Source: Geobacter sp. (GTDB taxonomy: Bacteria > Desulfobacterota > Desulfuromonadia > Geobacterales > DSM-12255). From it: a stretch of DNA of 64,000 bases. The notes below the pieces were generated by a model. The model worked only from the letters and a program-made list of their open reading frames with translations, did no database searches and had not been told where the DNA came from. The position numbers were made by a program, and so were the translations under genes. The stretch is taken from assembly GCA_009684525.1 (NCBI GenBank), contig WKKR01000001.1, positions 62,001 to 126,000 on the forward strand, written 5' to 3'. Below are positions 45,493-54,682 of this stretch, in pieces (position 1 is the stretch's first letter; each line of letters begins with the position of its first letter).

Positions 45493-45777
45493 TCAGGGGG
45501 GGCAGGGGAGCAGGGTACGGAGCAGGCCGGGTTCGACACCGGTGACAAGGACTGTTTTGTGACGGGATTTGGTGCCGGCTACGATGGTAACCCTGGACTT
45601 GGCGAGCCCCAGGCTCTTGGCGATGAATTCGGCCAGCTGCCGGTTGGCGGCATCGTCCACGGGGGGGGAGGTGAGACGCACCTTCAGTTCATCTCCCTGC
45701 AGCCCGCAGATCTCGGTCCGGCTGGCACGCGGCTGGACATGGACGACGAAGCAGACGCCGTCTGCGGCCCGGCTCAC
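45493..45777 (-). CDS. DUF167 (YggU) family protein
   Basis: About 94 residues, with VCFVVHVQPRASRTEICGLQGDELKVRLTSPPVDDAANRQLAEFIAKSL read as the DUF167 core. The function is unknown. The start is doubtful: GTG 45777 gives the usual length and avoids overlap with the DivIVA gene; TTG 45840 or 45864 in the same frame would overlap it. The family is often next to yggT, as here. Confidence 0.8.
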   Translation of the reverse strand: MSRAADGVCFVVHVQPRASRTEICGLQGDELKVRLTSPPVDDAANRQLAEFIAKSLGLAKSRVTIVAGTKSRHKTVLVTGVEPGLLRTLLPCPP

Positions 45778-45799
45778 TTTGAACGGGAGCTGGGACGGG

Positions 45800-46249
45800 T
45801 CATTCCCCGTTGACGTTGAGGAGTTTGAGGTGGTTTTCAAGAATGGCCTTGAACGATGTTTCAAACTGGAGTTTTTCCCGGCGCAGTTCCTGGATCTGGT
45901 TGTTCAGCTGCATGAGCCGGTTTTCCGCCTCGGCGACGATCCGGTCTGCCTTGAGTTCGGCCTCGGAGATGAGCAGATTCCCTTCCTTCTGCGCATTGGC
46001 CTTCATCTCCTCGGAGATCTTCTGGGCTGCCAGCATGGTTTCCCGCAGCGAGGTCTCGCGCAGGCGGACATCTTCCAGTTCAAGCGACGCCTTGCGCAGC
46101 TGTTCCTTCAGCTCGGTATTTTCCCGGATGAGGCCTTCCATCTCCTGGGAGACCTGCTGCAGGAAGGAATCCACATCGTCGGGGTCGAGCCCGCCGAGCA
46201 TCTTCCCTTTGAACTGCTGCTGCTGGATGTCGAGCGGCGATATCTGCAC
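45800..46249 (-). CDS. DivIVA-domain cell-division/polarity protein
   Basis: 149 residues. The N-terminus has SPLDIQQQQFKGKMLGGLDPDDVDSFLQQVSQEME, the DivIVA membrane-binding motif region, followed by coiled coil to the end. The start is GTG 46249, 2 bp after the yggT stop; the frame extends upstream through yggT but in the wrong frame for that gene. DivIVA proteins recognise curved membrane at poles and septa. Confidence 0.88.
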   Translation of the reverse strand: MQISPLDIQQQQFKGKMLGGLDPDDVDSFLQQVSQEMEGLIRENTELKEQLRKASLELEDVRLRETSLRETMLAAQKISEEMKANAQKEGNLLISEAELKADRIVAEAENRLMQLNNQIQELRREKLQFETSFKAILENHLKLLNVNGE

Positions 46250-46251
46250 TA

Positions 46252-46563
46252 TTAGCCCCCGAAGCCGAATTTGATACGGTTTACCAGTTCGAAGAGTGAG
46301 GCTACCATGAATTTCTGCAGGAAGAAGATGGCAAGGATCACCAGAAGCGGTGAGAGATCGAGTCCTCCGGTATTGGGGAGCACACGGCGGACCCTTTGCA
46401 GGACCGGTTCGGTACTCCGGTAAAGGAAGCTGACAATGGGGTTGTAGGGGTCGGGGTTCACCCAGGAGAGAATGGCCCGGGCGATCAGGATATACATGTA
46501 GATCGTCAGGGCGAAGTCCAGGATGTAGGCTATGGCATTGATGAAGTTGGCAATGATGAACAT
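46252..46563 (-). CDS. YggT-family membrane protein
   Basis: 103 residues with two hydrophobic segments; LIARAILSWVNPDPYNPIVSFLYRSTEPVLQRVRRVLP is the family signature. YggT proteins are linked to division and osmotic tolerance. ATG 46563 begins a yggT-divIVA-DUF167 set with very short gaps. Confidence 0.92.
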   Translation of the reverse strand: MFIIANFINAIAYILDFALTIYMYILIARAILSWVNPDPYNPIVSFLYRSTEPVLQRVRRVLPNTGGLDLSPLLVILAIFFLQKFMVASLFELVNRIKFGFGG

Positions 46564-46645
46564 GTGGTCCCCGATTGGTGCGAGGTCGGACAGCTAGCAT
46601 GGTTATACAGAAATACCCCCCTACTGTCAAGGAGGCCGCCCGGTT

Positions 46646-47776
46646 TCATGACAGCTGCTTGCGGAAACGCTGTACCGCAAAGGCGAGTATGATCGAGCCA
46701 AGGATGAAAAGCCCCAGGAGCTGGGGCCAGAGGATGTCCGGCCCGACCCCCTTGAGGAAGATTCCGCGGATGATGACCAGAAAGTAGCGGAGCGGATTGA
46801 TGTAGGTCGCGTACTGAATGGCGGGCGGCATGTTTTCGATGGGGAAGGCGAAACCGGAGAGGAGCATGGCCGGAAAGGTGAACATGAAGGAGCTCATCAT
46901 CGCCTGTTGCTGGGTCCGGCTGATGGTGGAGATGAAGAGTCCGAAGCCGAGCGTACTCATCAGGTAGAGACCGGTTGCGGCAAAGAGCAGGAGCAGGCTG
47001 CCGCGGAAGGGGATTTGGAACCAGAACCGCGCCATCAGGACGACGATTGAGAGGTTGATATAGCCGATGATGATGAACGGTATTGTCTTGCCGAGGATGA
47101 ACTCCCAGCGCCGGATCGGGGTGACGATGATCTGCTCCATGGTGCCGATCTCCTTTTCCCGCACCACGGCCATGCTGGAGAGCATCATGGTGGTGATGAG
47201 CACCATCAGGGCGGTCACGCCGGGAACGTAGTAGTTGCGGCTTTCCAGGTTATCGTTGAACCAGGCCCGGCTTTCCAGGTCGACCTGCGGCAGCGTCCGG
47301 AGGAGGTCTCCCTGCCGGACCATGCGCTGGGTCAGGATCTGGTCGCTGAAACGGCTGGCGATCTTGACCGCATGGGAGAGGACGATGCCAGCGGTATTCG
47401 GGTCGGTGCCGTCCACGATGATCTGCAGGGAGGCTGTGCGGCCTCCCCTGATGTCGTCCTCGAAACCGGGGTCGATCTGGACTGCCGCCCGGACCTCCCC
47501 CTGGTCCATGAGCTCCCGTATCCGTCCGACACGCTCTATCTGTTCCGTGATATCGAAGTAGCCGGAACGTTGCAGTTGGGCAACCAGCTCACGGCTGGTG
47601 GCGCTCTTGTCCAGGTCATAGACTGCTGTGGTGATGTGTTTGACGTCGGTGTTCACGGCGTAGCCGAACAGGACGATCTGCACCACCGGCACGCCGAAGA
47701 TGACGAAGCGCATCTTGGGATCGCGGAGGATCTGGGTAAACTCCTTGATCAGCATGGCCTTCAGGCGGTCGAACAC
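46646..47776 (-). CDS. ABC-2 type exporter permease (YbhR-like)
   Basis: 376 residues: one N-terminal helix, a large periplasmic domain (about 45-175) and five C-terminal helices, the ABC2_membrane_3 layout. VREKEIGTMEQIIVTPIRRWEFILGKTIP is the family signature. GTG 47776 has GAGG 7 nt upstream. It is the last gene of the MFP-ATPase-ATPase-permease-permease operon and is related to the permease before it, so the two probably form a heterodimer. The substrate is unknown. Confidence 0.92.
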   Translation of the reverse strand: MFDRLKAMLIKEFTQILRDPKMRFVIFGVPVVQIVLFGYAVNTDVKHITTAVYDLDKSATSRELVAQLQRSGYFDITEQIERVGRIRELMDQGEVRAAVQIDPGFEDDIRGGRTASLQIIVDGTDPNTAGIVLSHAVKIASRFSDQILTQRMVRQGDLLRTLPQVDLESRAWFNDNLESRNYYVPGVTALMVLITTMMLSSMAVVREKEIGTMEQIIVTPIRRWEFILGKTIPFIIIGYINLSIVVLMARFWFQIPFRGSLLLLFAATGLYLMSTLGFGLFISTISRTQQQAMMSSFMFTFPAMLLSGFAFPIENMPPAIQYATYINPLRYFLVIIRGIFLKGVGPDILWPQLLGLFILGSIILAFAVQRFRKQLS

Positions 47777-47795
47777 GTGAAACCTCGCAACATGG

Positions 47796-48929
47796 TCACT
47801 CGATTTTTTTCCGGAACTTCAGGATTGCCAGGATCCGCACCGTAATTCCGAACAGTGCCAGCAATGCCGCTTCACGCCAGAGGACGGAAAGCCCCACCCC
47901 CTTCAGATAGATGCCACGCAGGATCGTGACCAGATAGCGGGCCGGGATGATATGGGTGACGATCTGGAGGAACTTGGGCATGTTGGCAATGGGAAAGACA
48001 AAGCCGGAAAGGAGAAAGGCTGGCAGCAGTGTCGCCACCATGGCGAACTGGCTGGAGGCGAACTGGCTCCGCCCGACGATGCTGATCAGCATCCCAAGGG
48101 AGAGGGCGCCGAACAGGAACAGGATCGCCATGCCGAGCAACAGCCAGAGCTCTCCTCTGAGCGGGACGTCAAACACGAAACGCCCCACCACCACGGACAG
48201 TGCCAGGTCTATCAGGCCGATGACGAAGTAGGGGAGCAGTTTGCCGAGGATCAGCTCCGGGCCGCGCAGAGGGGTGGAGATCAGCTGCTCCATGGTGCCG
48301 GTTTCCCACTCGCGGGCAATGGTCAGGGAGGTGAGAAAGGCGGCGATAACCATCATGATGACGGCGATGAGGCCGGGGACAATGGCGTTGCGCGAGATCA
48401 TGTCATCGTTGAACCAGACCCGCGGCCGTATGTCCAGCGGCGGTCGCGGTGCGGTTCCGGTCATGCGCCGGCTCTGGGCAACAACGATGTCGGCAGCATA
48501 GAGCCGGACGATGTTTTCCGCATAGCCGAGGGCAATAGTGGCGGTATTCGAGTCGCTGCCGTCCACGATGACCTGGATGCGGATAGGTTTGCCGGACGTG
48601 CCTGCCCGGCCGAAATCGACCGGCAGCACCAGGGCGATGAGGGCGTCGCGCCGGTCAATGGCCCGTTCCACGGCCTGGTAGTCGCTGACGTGCTCTACGA
48701 GCTGGAAGTAGCGTGAGCCGCTGAAACGACCGATGAAATCGCGGCTGGCCGGGGTTTCGCTCTGGTCCCAGACCACCAGCGGCACCTTGTCCACATCCAG
48801 GGTGAGAGCGTAGCCGAACATGAACAGGAGCAGCATCGGCAGGGCTAGCCCCATGATCAGGCTGCGCACATCGCGGATGATGTGCAGGTATTCCTTTTTG
48901 GCGACGGCCCGTACCCGTTGCAGCTTCAT
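47796..48929 (-). CDS. ABC-2 type exporter permease (YbhS-like)
   Basis: 377 residues with the same layout as its downstream neighbour; REWETGTMEQLISTPLRGPELILGKLLPYF is the signature. The start MKLQRVRAVAKKEYLHIIRD at 48929 matches the neighbour's start; the longer frame to 49202 overlaps the ATPase gene and is not used. The downstream permease starts 19 bp after its stop. Confidence 0.9.
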   Translation of the reverse strand: MKLQRVRAVAKKEYLHIIRDVRSLIMGLALPMLLLFMFGYALTLDVDKVPLVVWDQSETPASRDFIGRFSGSRYFQLVEHVSDYQAVERAIDRRDALIALVLPVDFGRAGTSGKPIRIQVIVDGSDSNTATIALGYAENIVRLYAADIVVAQSRRMTGTAPRPPLDIRPRVWFNDDMISRNAIVPGLIAVIMMVIAAFLTSLTIAREWETGTMEQLISTPLRGPELILGKLLPYFVIGLIDLALSVVVGRFVFDVPLRGELWLLLGMAILFLFGALSLGMLISIVGRSQFASSQFAMVATLLPAFLLSGFVFPIANMPKFLQIVTHIIPARYLVTILRGIYLKGVGLSVLWREAALLALFGITVRILAILKFRKKIE

Positions 48930-48945
48930 ATGACTCAGGGCTCTC

Positions 48946-49920
48946 CTAGCGGGCAAATTCCCGTTGTGGCTCTTCCGCCCGGTCGCGCGCTTCGATGAGC
49001 GAAACAAAGACATCCTCCAGCGAGGGGACGATCCGCTCCGGCCGCAGAGCCGGGAATCCGGCCTGCATGAGACTGTCGGCAATGAGCGGGATCGCTGCGC
49101 CGGCATCTTCGACCACCGCATGCACCCCCCGGCCGAATAGGGCGACATGGCGCACGCCGGGGAGCGCCTCAATGATCTCCAGGGCATCCTGCGGGCGGTC
49201 ACAGGATAGTTCCACGATCTCCTCCCCCATCTGGTCTGTTTTCAGTTCTCCCGGCGAACCGAGGGCTATCAGCTCACCGCGGTAGATCAGGCCGAGGCGG
49301 TCGCAGTATTCGGCTTCATCCATGTAGTGGGTGGTGACGAAGACCGTGACCCCTTCGCCGGCCAGGCGGTAGATCAGGTCCCAGAAATTGCGCCTGCTGA
49401 TCGGGTCCACCCCGGAGGTCGGCTCGTCGAGGAAGATGATGGGAGGTTCGTGGAGGATGGCGCACCCCAGCGCCAGCCGCTGCTTCCAGCCGCCGGAGAG
49501 CGTGGCGGTCCTGGAGTGCCGGTGTTCGGCAAGCCCGGACATCTCGACGACCCATTCCTTGCGCTCTCGCTTCCTGTCCGGTGCAATCCGGTAGATGCCG
49601 CTGTAGAAGTCGATATTCTCCTCTACCGTCAGATCCTCGTAGAGGGAAAAACGCTGGCTCATGTAGCCGATGTTGGACTTGATCTCTTCGGCCTGCCGGT
49701 TGATGTCGAAACCTGCCACGGTTCCGGTTCCGTCGGAAGGGGTCAGGATGCCGCAGAGCATCCGGATGGTGGTCGATTTGCCGGCGCCGTTGGGACCGAG
49801 GAAGCCGAATATCTCCCCCCGCTTCACATCCAGGCTGACATGGCTGACCGCCTGGAAATCGCCGAAGCGCTTCGAGAGATCGCGCAGCGATACGGCGAAC
49901 TCCTCGTTATCCTTGGTCAT
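48946..49920 (-). CDS. ABC exporter ATP-binding protein (second ATPase)
   Basis: 324 residues. Walker A is GPNGAGKST, signature LSGGWKQRLALGCAI, Walker B IIFLDEPTSGVDP and H-loop TTHYMDEAE. The C-terminal about 80 residues form the extra regulatory domain of this type. ATG 49920 has AGGAG upstream and overlaps the first ATPase gene by 14 bp. Confidence 0.93.
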   Translation of the reverse strand: MTKDNEEFAVSLRDLSKRFGDFQAVSHVSLDVKRGEIFGFLGPNGAGKSTTIRMLCGILTPSDGTGTVAGFDINRQAEEIKSNIGYMSQRFSLYEDLTVEENIDFYSGIYRIAPDRKRERKEWVVEMSGLAEHRHSRTATLSGGWKQRLALGCAILHEPPIIFLDEPTSGVDPISRRNFWDLIYRLAGEGVTVFVTTHYMDEAEYCDRLGLIYRGELIALGSPGELKTDQMGEEIVELSCDRPQDALEIIEALPGVRHVALFGRGVHAVVEDAGAAIPLIADSLMQAGFPALRPERIVPSLEDVFVSLIEARDRAEEPQREFAR

Positions 49921-50851
49921 GCCCGGCTCCTGACTCTTCCTCCTGCAGGACGGAGACAAACACATCCTCCAGGCTCGGTTCGATGGGGCGTATCCCCTGG
50001 AGGGTGACCCCCGCTGCCGTAAGGAGCCCATTCACCAAGTCCGTCACCCGATCCGGATCAGCGGAGACCAGGTGCACACGGTCGCCGAAGAGACCGACAG
50101 ACGTGTCGGGAAAACGGTCGCGTAACAGCCGTGCCGTGAGCCGGGCATTATCGGACCTGATTTCCAGGATGGTCCCCCTCATGAGGCTGCGCAGACGATC
50201 CGGGGTGTCGCAGGCCAAAAGCCTCCCCTTGTGGATGAGACCGACCCGGTTGCAGCGATCCGCCTCATCGAGATAGGCGGTGGTGACGAAGATGGTGACC
50301 CCCTCCTTGAGGAGCTGGTAGAGGATGCGCCAGAAATCGCGGCGGGAGACCGGATCGACGCCATTGGTCGGTTCGTCGAGAAAGAGCACCCTGGGGGTAT
50401 GGATCAGGGCGCAGGCAAGTCCCAACTTTTGCTTCATCCCGCCGGAGAGGTTTCCTGCCTGCCGGCGCTTGAACGGCGTCAGGTTGCTGAAGGCGAGGAG
50501 GCGTTCGACCTTGTCCTCCCGGCCTTGCTTCGGGATGCCGAAGATGTCGGCGTAGAAGTGGATGTTTTCGAGGACCGTCAGGTCCTGGTAGAGGCCGAAG
50601 CGCTGGCTCATGTAGCCGATGTCGTCCTTGAGCTCTTCGGACTCGCGGACCGTATCCCGCCCCATGACCGATGCCGAGCCAGCAGAGGGGTCCATGATGC
50701 CGACGAGCATGCGCATGGTGGTGGTCTTACCTGCGCCGTCGGAGCCGACCAGGCCGAACAGTTCCCCTTGCGCAACGGAGAGGGTCAGGTTGTCGACGGC
50801 CGTGTTGGTGCCGAAGCGTTTGCAGAGGTTGTCTATCCTGACCGCATCCAT
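49907..50851 (-). CDS. ABC exporter ATP-binding protein (first ATPase)
   Basis: 314 residues from ATG 50851. Walker A is GSDGAGKTT, with Asp where most have Asn; the signature is LSGGMKQKLGLACAL, Walker B VLFLDEPTNGVDP and H-loop TTAYLDEAD, where the usual His is Ala-Tyr. E. coli YbhF carries two such modules in one chain; here they are two genes, and the non-standard H-loop suggests one catalytic site may be weaker. Confidence 0.9.
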   Translation of the reverse strand: MDAVRIDNLCKRFGTNTAVDNLTLSVAQGELFGLVGSDGAGKTTTMRMLVGIMDPSAGSASVMGRDTVRESEELKDDIGYMSQRFGLYQDLTVLENIHFYADIFGIPKQGREDKVERLLAFSNLTPFKRRQAGNLSGGMKQKLGLACALIHTPRVLFLDEPTNGVDPVSRRDFWRILYQLLKEGVTIFVTTAYLDEADRCNRVGLIHKGRLLACDTPDRLRSLMRGTILEIRSDNARLTARLLRDRFPDTSVGLFGDRVHLVSADPDRVTDLVNGLLTAAGVTLQGIRPIEPSLEDVFVSVLQEEESGAGHDQG

Positions 50852-50866
50852 ACGGGGCACCACGCG

Positions 50867-51856
50867 TTACTTGAGTGTCAGTTCGGCGTTTACCGGCATC
50901 CCCGGTTTCAGCTCATGGTGCGGGTTGGGGGCGGTGATCTTGATGCGGTAGACGAGCTTGACCCGCTCCTTCTCGGTCTGGACGTTCTTGGGTGTGAATT
51001 CCGCTTCGGGGGAGATGAAACTGACGGTACCTTGGTAGGCACGACCCGGAAAGGTATCGCCGGTGATCCGGGCTGTCTGGCCCAGCTTCACCCTGCCCAA
51101 GTCGGTTTCGGGGATATAGGCCCTGATCCAGACCGATTCGAGATCGCCGATGGTCAGTACCGGCGTGCCCGTATTCACCAGTTCACCCGGTTCCTGGTGT
51201 TTGGCCAGGACGCTTCCTGCAGTAGGGGAAAACAGGGCGGCATCATCCAGGCGATTGCTGGCCAGCTCCAGGGCCGCCCGAGCGCTTCCCACCCTGGCCC
51301 GTGCCTGCCTGATGGTCTCGATGCGCGGACCTTTCCTGACCATGCCCAGCCGTTCGCGCAATTCGCGCGCCTGGGCCTTGGCCATCAAAAAGGCGCTACG
51401 CGCAGCTTCAAAATCGTGGGTTGATATGACTTCCCGCTGGTAGAGCTCTTCCTGTCGTGCGAAATCGGCTGTCAGCCGGTTTTCCTCGGCTTCAGCCCTG
51501 TCAAGGGCGGCTCGGGCCTGGGCAATCTCTTCGCTCCTCGAACCTGCCTCCAGTTCGGCAAGAACTGCCATGGCTGCCTCAAGTTCTGCCCGGCGCAGGG
51601 CAACCTCCTGCTCGAGGTCGTCGGTCTCCAGTCTGGCCAGGAGCTGGCCCACCTTTACGGTCGCGCCCTCATCGACCAGCCGCTCCTTGAGCCGGCCATT
51701 TACCTTGAACCCCACCGTCACTGTGGTGGCTTCCACAGTTCCTGAAACCGTGAGTGTGGACGATGAGGGGGAAGGGTGTCGAAACAGTATGATGATCGCC
51801 ACGGCCACAAGGATAACGACGGCAGCGGCAACAATGATGCGTCGGGAAGCGGTCAC
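50867..51856 (-). CDS. HlyD-type membrane fusion protein (YbhG-like)
   Basis: 329 residues: one N-terminal membrane helix (about 7-25), a lipoyl half-motif (VSGTVEATTVTVGFKVNGRLKERLVDEGATVKVGQLLARLE), a long alpha-hairpin (about 75-195) and a beta-barrel end. It should link the inner-membrane ABC exporter to an outer-membrane TolC-type channel, which is not encoded nearby. GTG 51856 has AAGGAG 5 nt upstream. It is the first gene of the five-gene exporter operon. Confidence 0.92.
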   Translation of the reverse strand: MTASRRIIVAAAVVILVAVAIIILFRHPSPSSSTLTVSGTVEATTVTVGFKVNGRLKERLVDEGATVKVGQLLARLETDDLEQEVALRRAELEAAMAVLAELEAGSRSEEIAQARAALDRAEAEENRLTADFARQEELYQREVISTHDFEAARSAFLMAKAQARELRERLGMVRKGPRIETIRQARARVGSARAALELASNRLDDAALFSPTAGSVLAKHQEPGELVNTGTPVLTIGDLESVWIRAYIPETDLGRVKLGQTARITGDTFPGRAYQGTVSFISPEAEFTPKNVQTEKERVKLVYRIKITAPNPHHELKPGMPVNAELTLK

Positions 51857-52058
51857 GCGGGCTCCTTCTTCCGATGTTGCTGGTGATTGATGGTTCCTTA
51901 GAATGAATGTATATCACCTTCTGCCGTGGATTGCATCTGAACGATTCATGGCGTGTTAGCCTGTGCGGGAGCCAGAGGAAAGAATTTACTGTTGTTGCCC
52001 GCAGCCAAAAGCGCTACAATTCCGATTTCGAAGGCATATCTGCTGTGAGGTCGAGGAA

Positions 52059-53228
52059 ATGAAACGAATCCATGCATCAATCCTGCTTGCGTTGCTGACG
52101 ACGGCGATGCCTGTGTACGCTGACAGCGTATCGGCACAGAAGGCGTACAACGAGGGGGATTTTGCTACAGCCTTCCGCGAATTCAAGGCCGACGGCAGTG
52201 CAAAATCCCTTTTTCAGATCGGTCTTATGTATGCCAACGGCAAGGGTGTCAAGAAAGACCGGCGGGAAGCGGTCAAATGGTACCGCAAATCGGCCGAACA
52301 GGGTTTCGGCAAGGCTCAGGTAACGCTCGGGCTGATGTACTCCCTGGGGGACGAGGTTCGCCAGGACAAAAAGGAAGCGGCCAAGTGGTATCGCAAGGCA
52401 GCCGAGCAGGGGCTGGCAGATGCCCAGTTTGCCACCGGACAGATCTATGACCGGGGCGAAGGGGTGCATCAGGACCGCGCGGAAGCTGCAAAATGGTACC
52501 GGAAGGCTGCCGAGCAGAAACATGCCAATGCCCAGCTGAACCTGGGGGTAAAGTACGATAACGGCGAAGGGGTTGAGAAGGACAAGCAAGAGGCGGCCAA
52601 GTGGTATCAGAAGGCTGCCGAGCAGGGGATTTCCCGTGCCCAGTACCTGCTGGGGCACCTCTATGACAAAGGTGACGGCGTTCTCCTTGATAAAAAGGAA
52701 GCCTTAAAATGGTATCGCAAGGCTGCCGAGCAGGGATATGCCCTGGCCCAGTACAATCTCGGGCTCCTCTATGATCGCGGCGACGGTGTTCCCCAGGACA
52801 ACGGGGAGGCTCTGAAGTGGTTCCGGCGGGCCGCGGACAAGGGGAATGCCGACGCCCAGTTTGCCGTGGCCCAGGCATATGTCAAGGGGATCTCGGTCAA
52901 GAAGGACCTGAAGATGGGGCTCAAGTGGTATCGCAAGGCTGCCGAACAGGGGCAGGCCGATGCCCAGTTCCTCCTTGGGCAGATCTATGACAAAGGGGAA
53001 CTGGTCAAGCAGGACCGCAAAGAGGCGTTCAAGTGGTATCGTAAGGCTGCCGAGCAGGGGCTCGATCAGGCCCAGTTCATCCTCGGGCTCATGTATTTCA
53101 ACGGATTCGGGGTGAAGCAGAACAAGATAGAGGCGCTGGTCTGGTTCCAGAAAGCTGCCGAGCAGGGCCACGACCAGGCGCAGAAGACCCTGGAGTTCCT
53201 GGGCAAAAGGCGGTCACCCATGCTTTAG
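52059..53228 (+). CDS. Secreted Sel1-repeat protein
   Basis: 389 residues with a signal peptide (ends near VYA-D) and about ten tandem Sel1-like TPRs of 36 residues, each with the core AxKWYRKAAEQGxAxAQFxLGxxYDxGxGV. Sel1 arrays are protein-binding scaffolds; partners are unknown. GAGGAA lies just before ATG 52059. The repeats give a strong 108-bp periodicity in the DNA. Confidence 0.9.
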   Translation: MKRIHASILLALLTTAMPVYADSVSAQKAYNEGDFATAFREFKADGSAKSLFQIGLMYANGKGVKKDRREAVKWYRKSAEQGFGKAQVTLGLMYSLGDEVRQDKKEAAKWYRKAAEQGLADAQFATGQIYDRGEGVHQDRAEAAKWYRKAAEQKHANAQLNLGVKYDNGEGVEKDKQEAAKWYQKAAEQGISRAQYLLGHLYDKGDGVLLDKKEALKWYRKAAEQGYALAQYNLGLLYDRGDGVPQDNGEALKWFRRAADKGNADAQFAVAQAYVKGISVKKDLKMGLKWYRKAAEQGQADAQFLLGQIYDKGELVKQDRKEAFKWYRKAAEQGLDQAQFILGLMYFNGFGVKQNKIEALVWFQKAAEQGHDQAQKTLEFLGKRRSPML

Positions 53229-53349
53229 GCGTGTGCGGAATACCGCGACGAGGGATTCATTATAATGTTACAACTCGCCGGATGAGAGTTTGACAGCCCT
53301 TAAGGTGAGGTTATACTTTTCTGTGAAGTGTCTCATCCTGGAGGGTGCC

Positions 53350-53589
53350 ATGTACATACAGATTCGTGACAATACCGGCACTGAACGGTTTATCGAGGAA
53401 GAGCATCTTGACGCCTCCATAGCCTCCGGCGAGGTGGTTGCGTTCCGACGCAGCGATGGCTGGATTTCGGCACCGAGCGAGCAGTTGCGCGGCAACGGCG
53501 TGGTGGGGACGAAAACCTATCGTGGCCAGGAACGGCGAAGGTCGCTGCTTTCCAAGAGACGGATCCCTTCGGACGATACCAATTCCTGA
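53350..53589 (+). CDS. Small conserved-looking hypothetical protein (79 aa)
   Basis: 79 residues from ATG 53350 with GGAGG 5 nt upstream. It reads MYIQIRDNTGTERFIEEEHLDASI and then SGEVVAFRRSDGWISAPSEQLRG, a small beta-rich domain, with a basic tail (RGQERRRSLLSKRR). No family recognised. The frame to 53290 upstream lacks a ribosome site. Confidence 0.7.
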   Translation: MYIQIRDNTGTERFIEEEHLDASIASGEVVAFRRSDGWISAPSEQLRGNGVVGTKTYRGQERRRSLLSKRRIPSDDTNS

Positions 53590-53603
53590 CCCGCATGCAG
53601 CAG

Positions 53604-53639
53604 CCTGACAGGGAGCCGGCGAATCGGCTCTCTGTCAGG
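53604..53639. terminator. Strong stem-loop between convergent genes
   Basis: CCTGACAGGGAGCCG, loop GCGAAT, CGGCTCTCTGTCAGG pairs over about 15 bp with one irregular position. No clear T-run, so termination strength is uncertain. Confidence 0.6.
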
Positions 53640-53642
53640 TTG

Positions 53643-54623
53643 TTAGCTCCTCCCCTGTCTGATGCGCGGGTCGGCAAGCGCATAACAGACATCTGCCAGC
53701 AGGTTTCCCACCAGCGTCAAACCGGCTCCGATCACCAGAATCCCCATTACCAGCGGATAATCCCTCGACATGACCCCTTGATAGAAGAGCTGACCCATGC
53801 CGGGAATGGCGAAGATCGTCTCGAAGATGACGCTGCCGCCGATCAGGCCGGGGAGCGAAAAGCCGAGCAGGGTGATGACCGGTAGAAGGGCATTGCGCAA
53901 CGCGTGACGGAAGATAACGGCTCGTTCCGACAGCCCCTTGGCCCGTGCTGTCACGATATAGTCCTGGCCGATCACTTCCAGCATGGTCGAGCGCATGAAC
54001 CGGGAGAGGCCTGCCAGGCTGCCGAACGAGGCGACCGCCAGCGGGAGTATCAGGTGTTTGGCCAGGTCCCAGAGCCTGGCTAACAGGCCCCACTGCTCGC
54101 TCCCCAGGGAGTGAAGTCCCGAGATGGGCAGCCAGCCGAGTTTCACCCCGAAAAAGTACATGAGCAACAGTGCCAGCCAGAACGTCGGCACGGCGAAACC
54201 GATAAAGACGAAGATGGTGATCCCTTTGTCCAGCAGTGAATTGCGGTGGATTGCCGCCAGGATGCCGATCGGTATGGCCAGGCCGAACTCGATGCAGAGC
54301 GCAATCAGGTTGAGGGAGACGGTGACGGGTATCCGTTCCTTGATCTTGTCGATGACCGGCCGGTTATCGGGGGCAAAAGAGTTGCCGAAATCCAGGTGGG
54401 CCAGCCGCTTGAGCCAGTTGCCGTACTGGACGGGCAACGGCTTGTCCAGGCCGTAGAATTCCCGGAGACGCTGTCGGGCTTCGGCCGATACCTTGGGGTT
54501 CATCGCCACCTGCATCTCCACCGGTTCGCCAGGGGCCAGGTGGATCACCGTGAACGTGATAAGGGTGATCCCCAGGAGCAGGGGGATCATCATCAGGAGA
54601 CGTTTGGTCAGATAGCGGATCAT
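53643..54623 (-). CDS. Oligopeptide/dipeptide ABC transporter permease (DppB/OppB-like)
   Basis: 326 residues with six membrane helices. [34 protein letters not shown] is the family N-terminus, and the EAA loop is seen in [28 protein letters not shown]. It lies 59 bp after the binding-protein gene. The second permease (OppC) and ATPases are absent, since the next gene is convergent. Confidence 0.93.
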   Translation of the reverse strand: MIRYLTKRLLMMIPLLLGITLITFTVIHLAPGEPVEMQVAMNPKVSAEARQRLREFYGLDKPLPVQYGNWLKRLAHLDFGNSFAPDNRPVIDKIKERIPVTVSLNLIALCIEFGLAIPIGILAAIHRNSLLDKGITIFVFIGFAVPTFWLALLLMYFFGVKLGWLPISGLHSLGSEQWGLLARLWDLAKHLILPLAVASFGSLAGLSRFMRSTMLEVIGQDYIVTARAKGLSERAVIFRHALRNALLPVITLLGFSLPGLIGGSVIFETIFAIPGMGQLFYQGVMSRDYPLVMGILVIGAGLTLVGNLLADVCYALADPRIRQGRS

Positions 54624-54682
54624 GCGTGCGTTCTACCAGTCCTTGACGTAGGGTATGCGGATGTAAACCGTGAGAATTCGCA

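Noticed and set aside
50231-51424. 397-codon plus-strand frame
   Set aside because: Opposite the first ATPase and the membrane fusion gene; composition typical of antisense translation.
52059-53228. Possible DNA tandem-repeat element or CRISPR
   Set aside because: The periodicity of about 108 bp is the Sel1 protein repeat of 36 residues.
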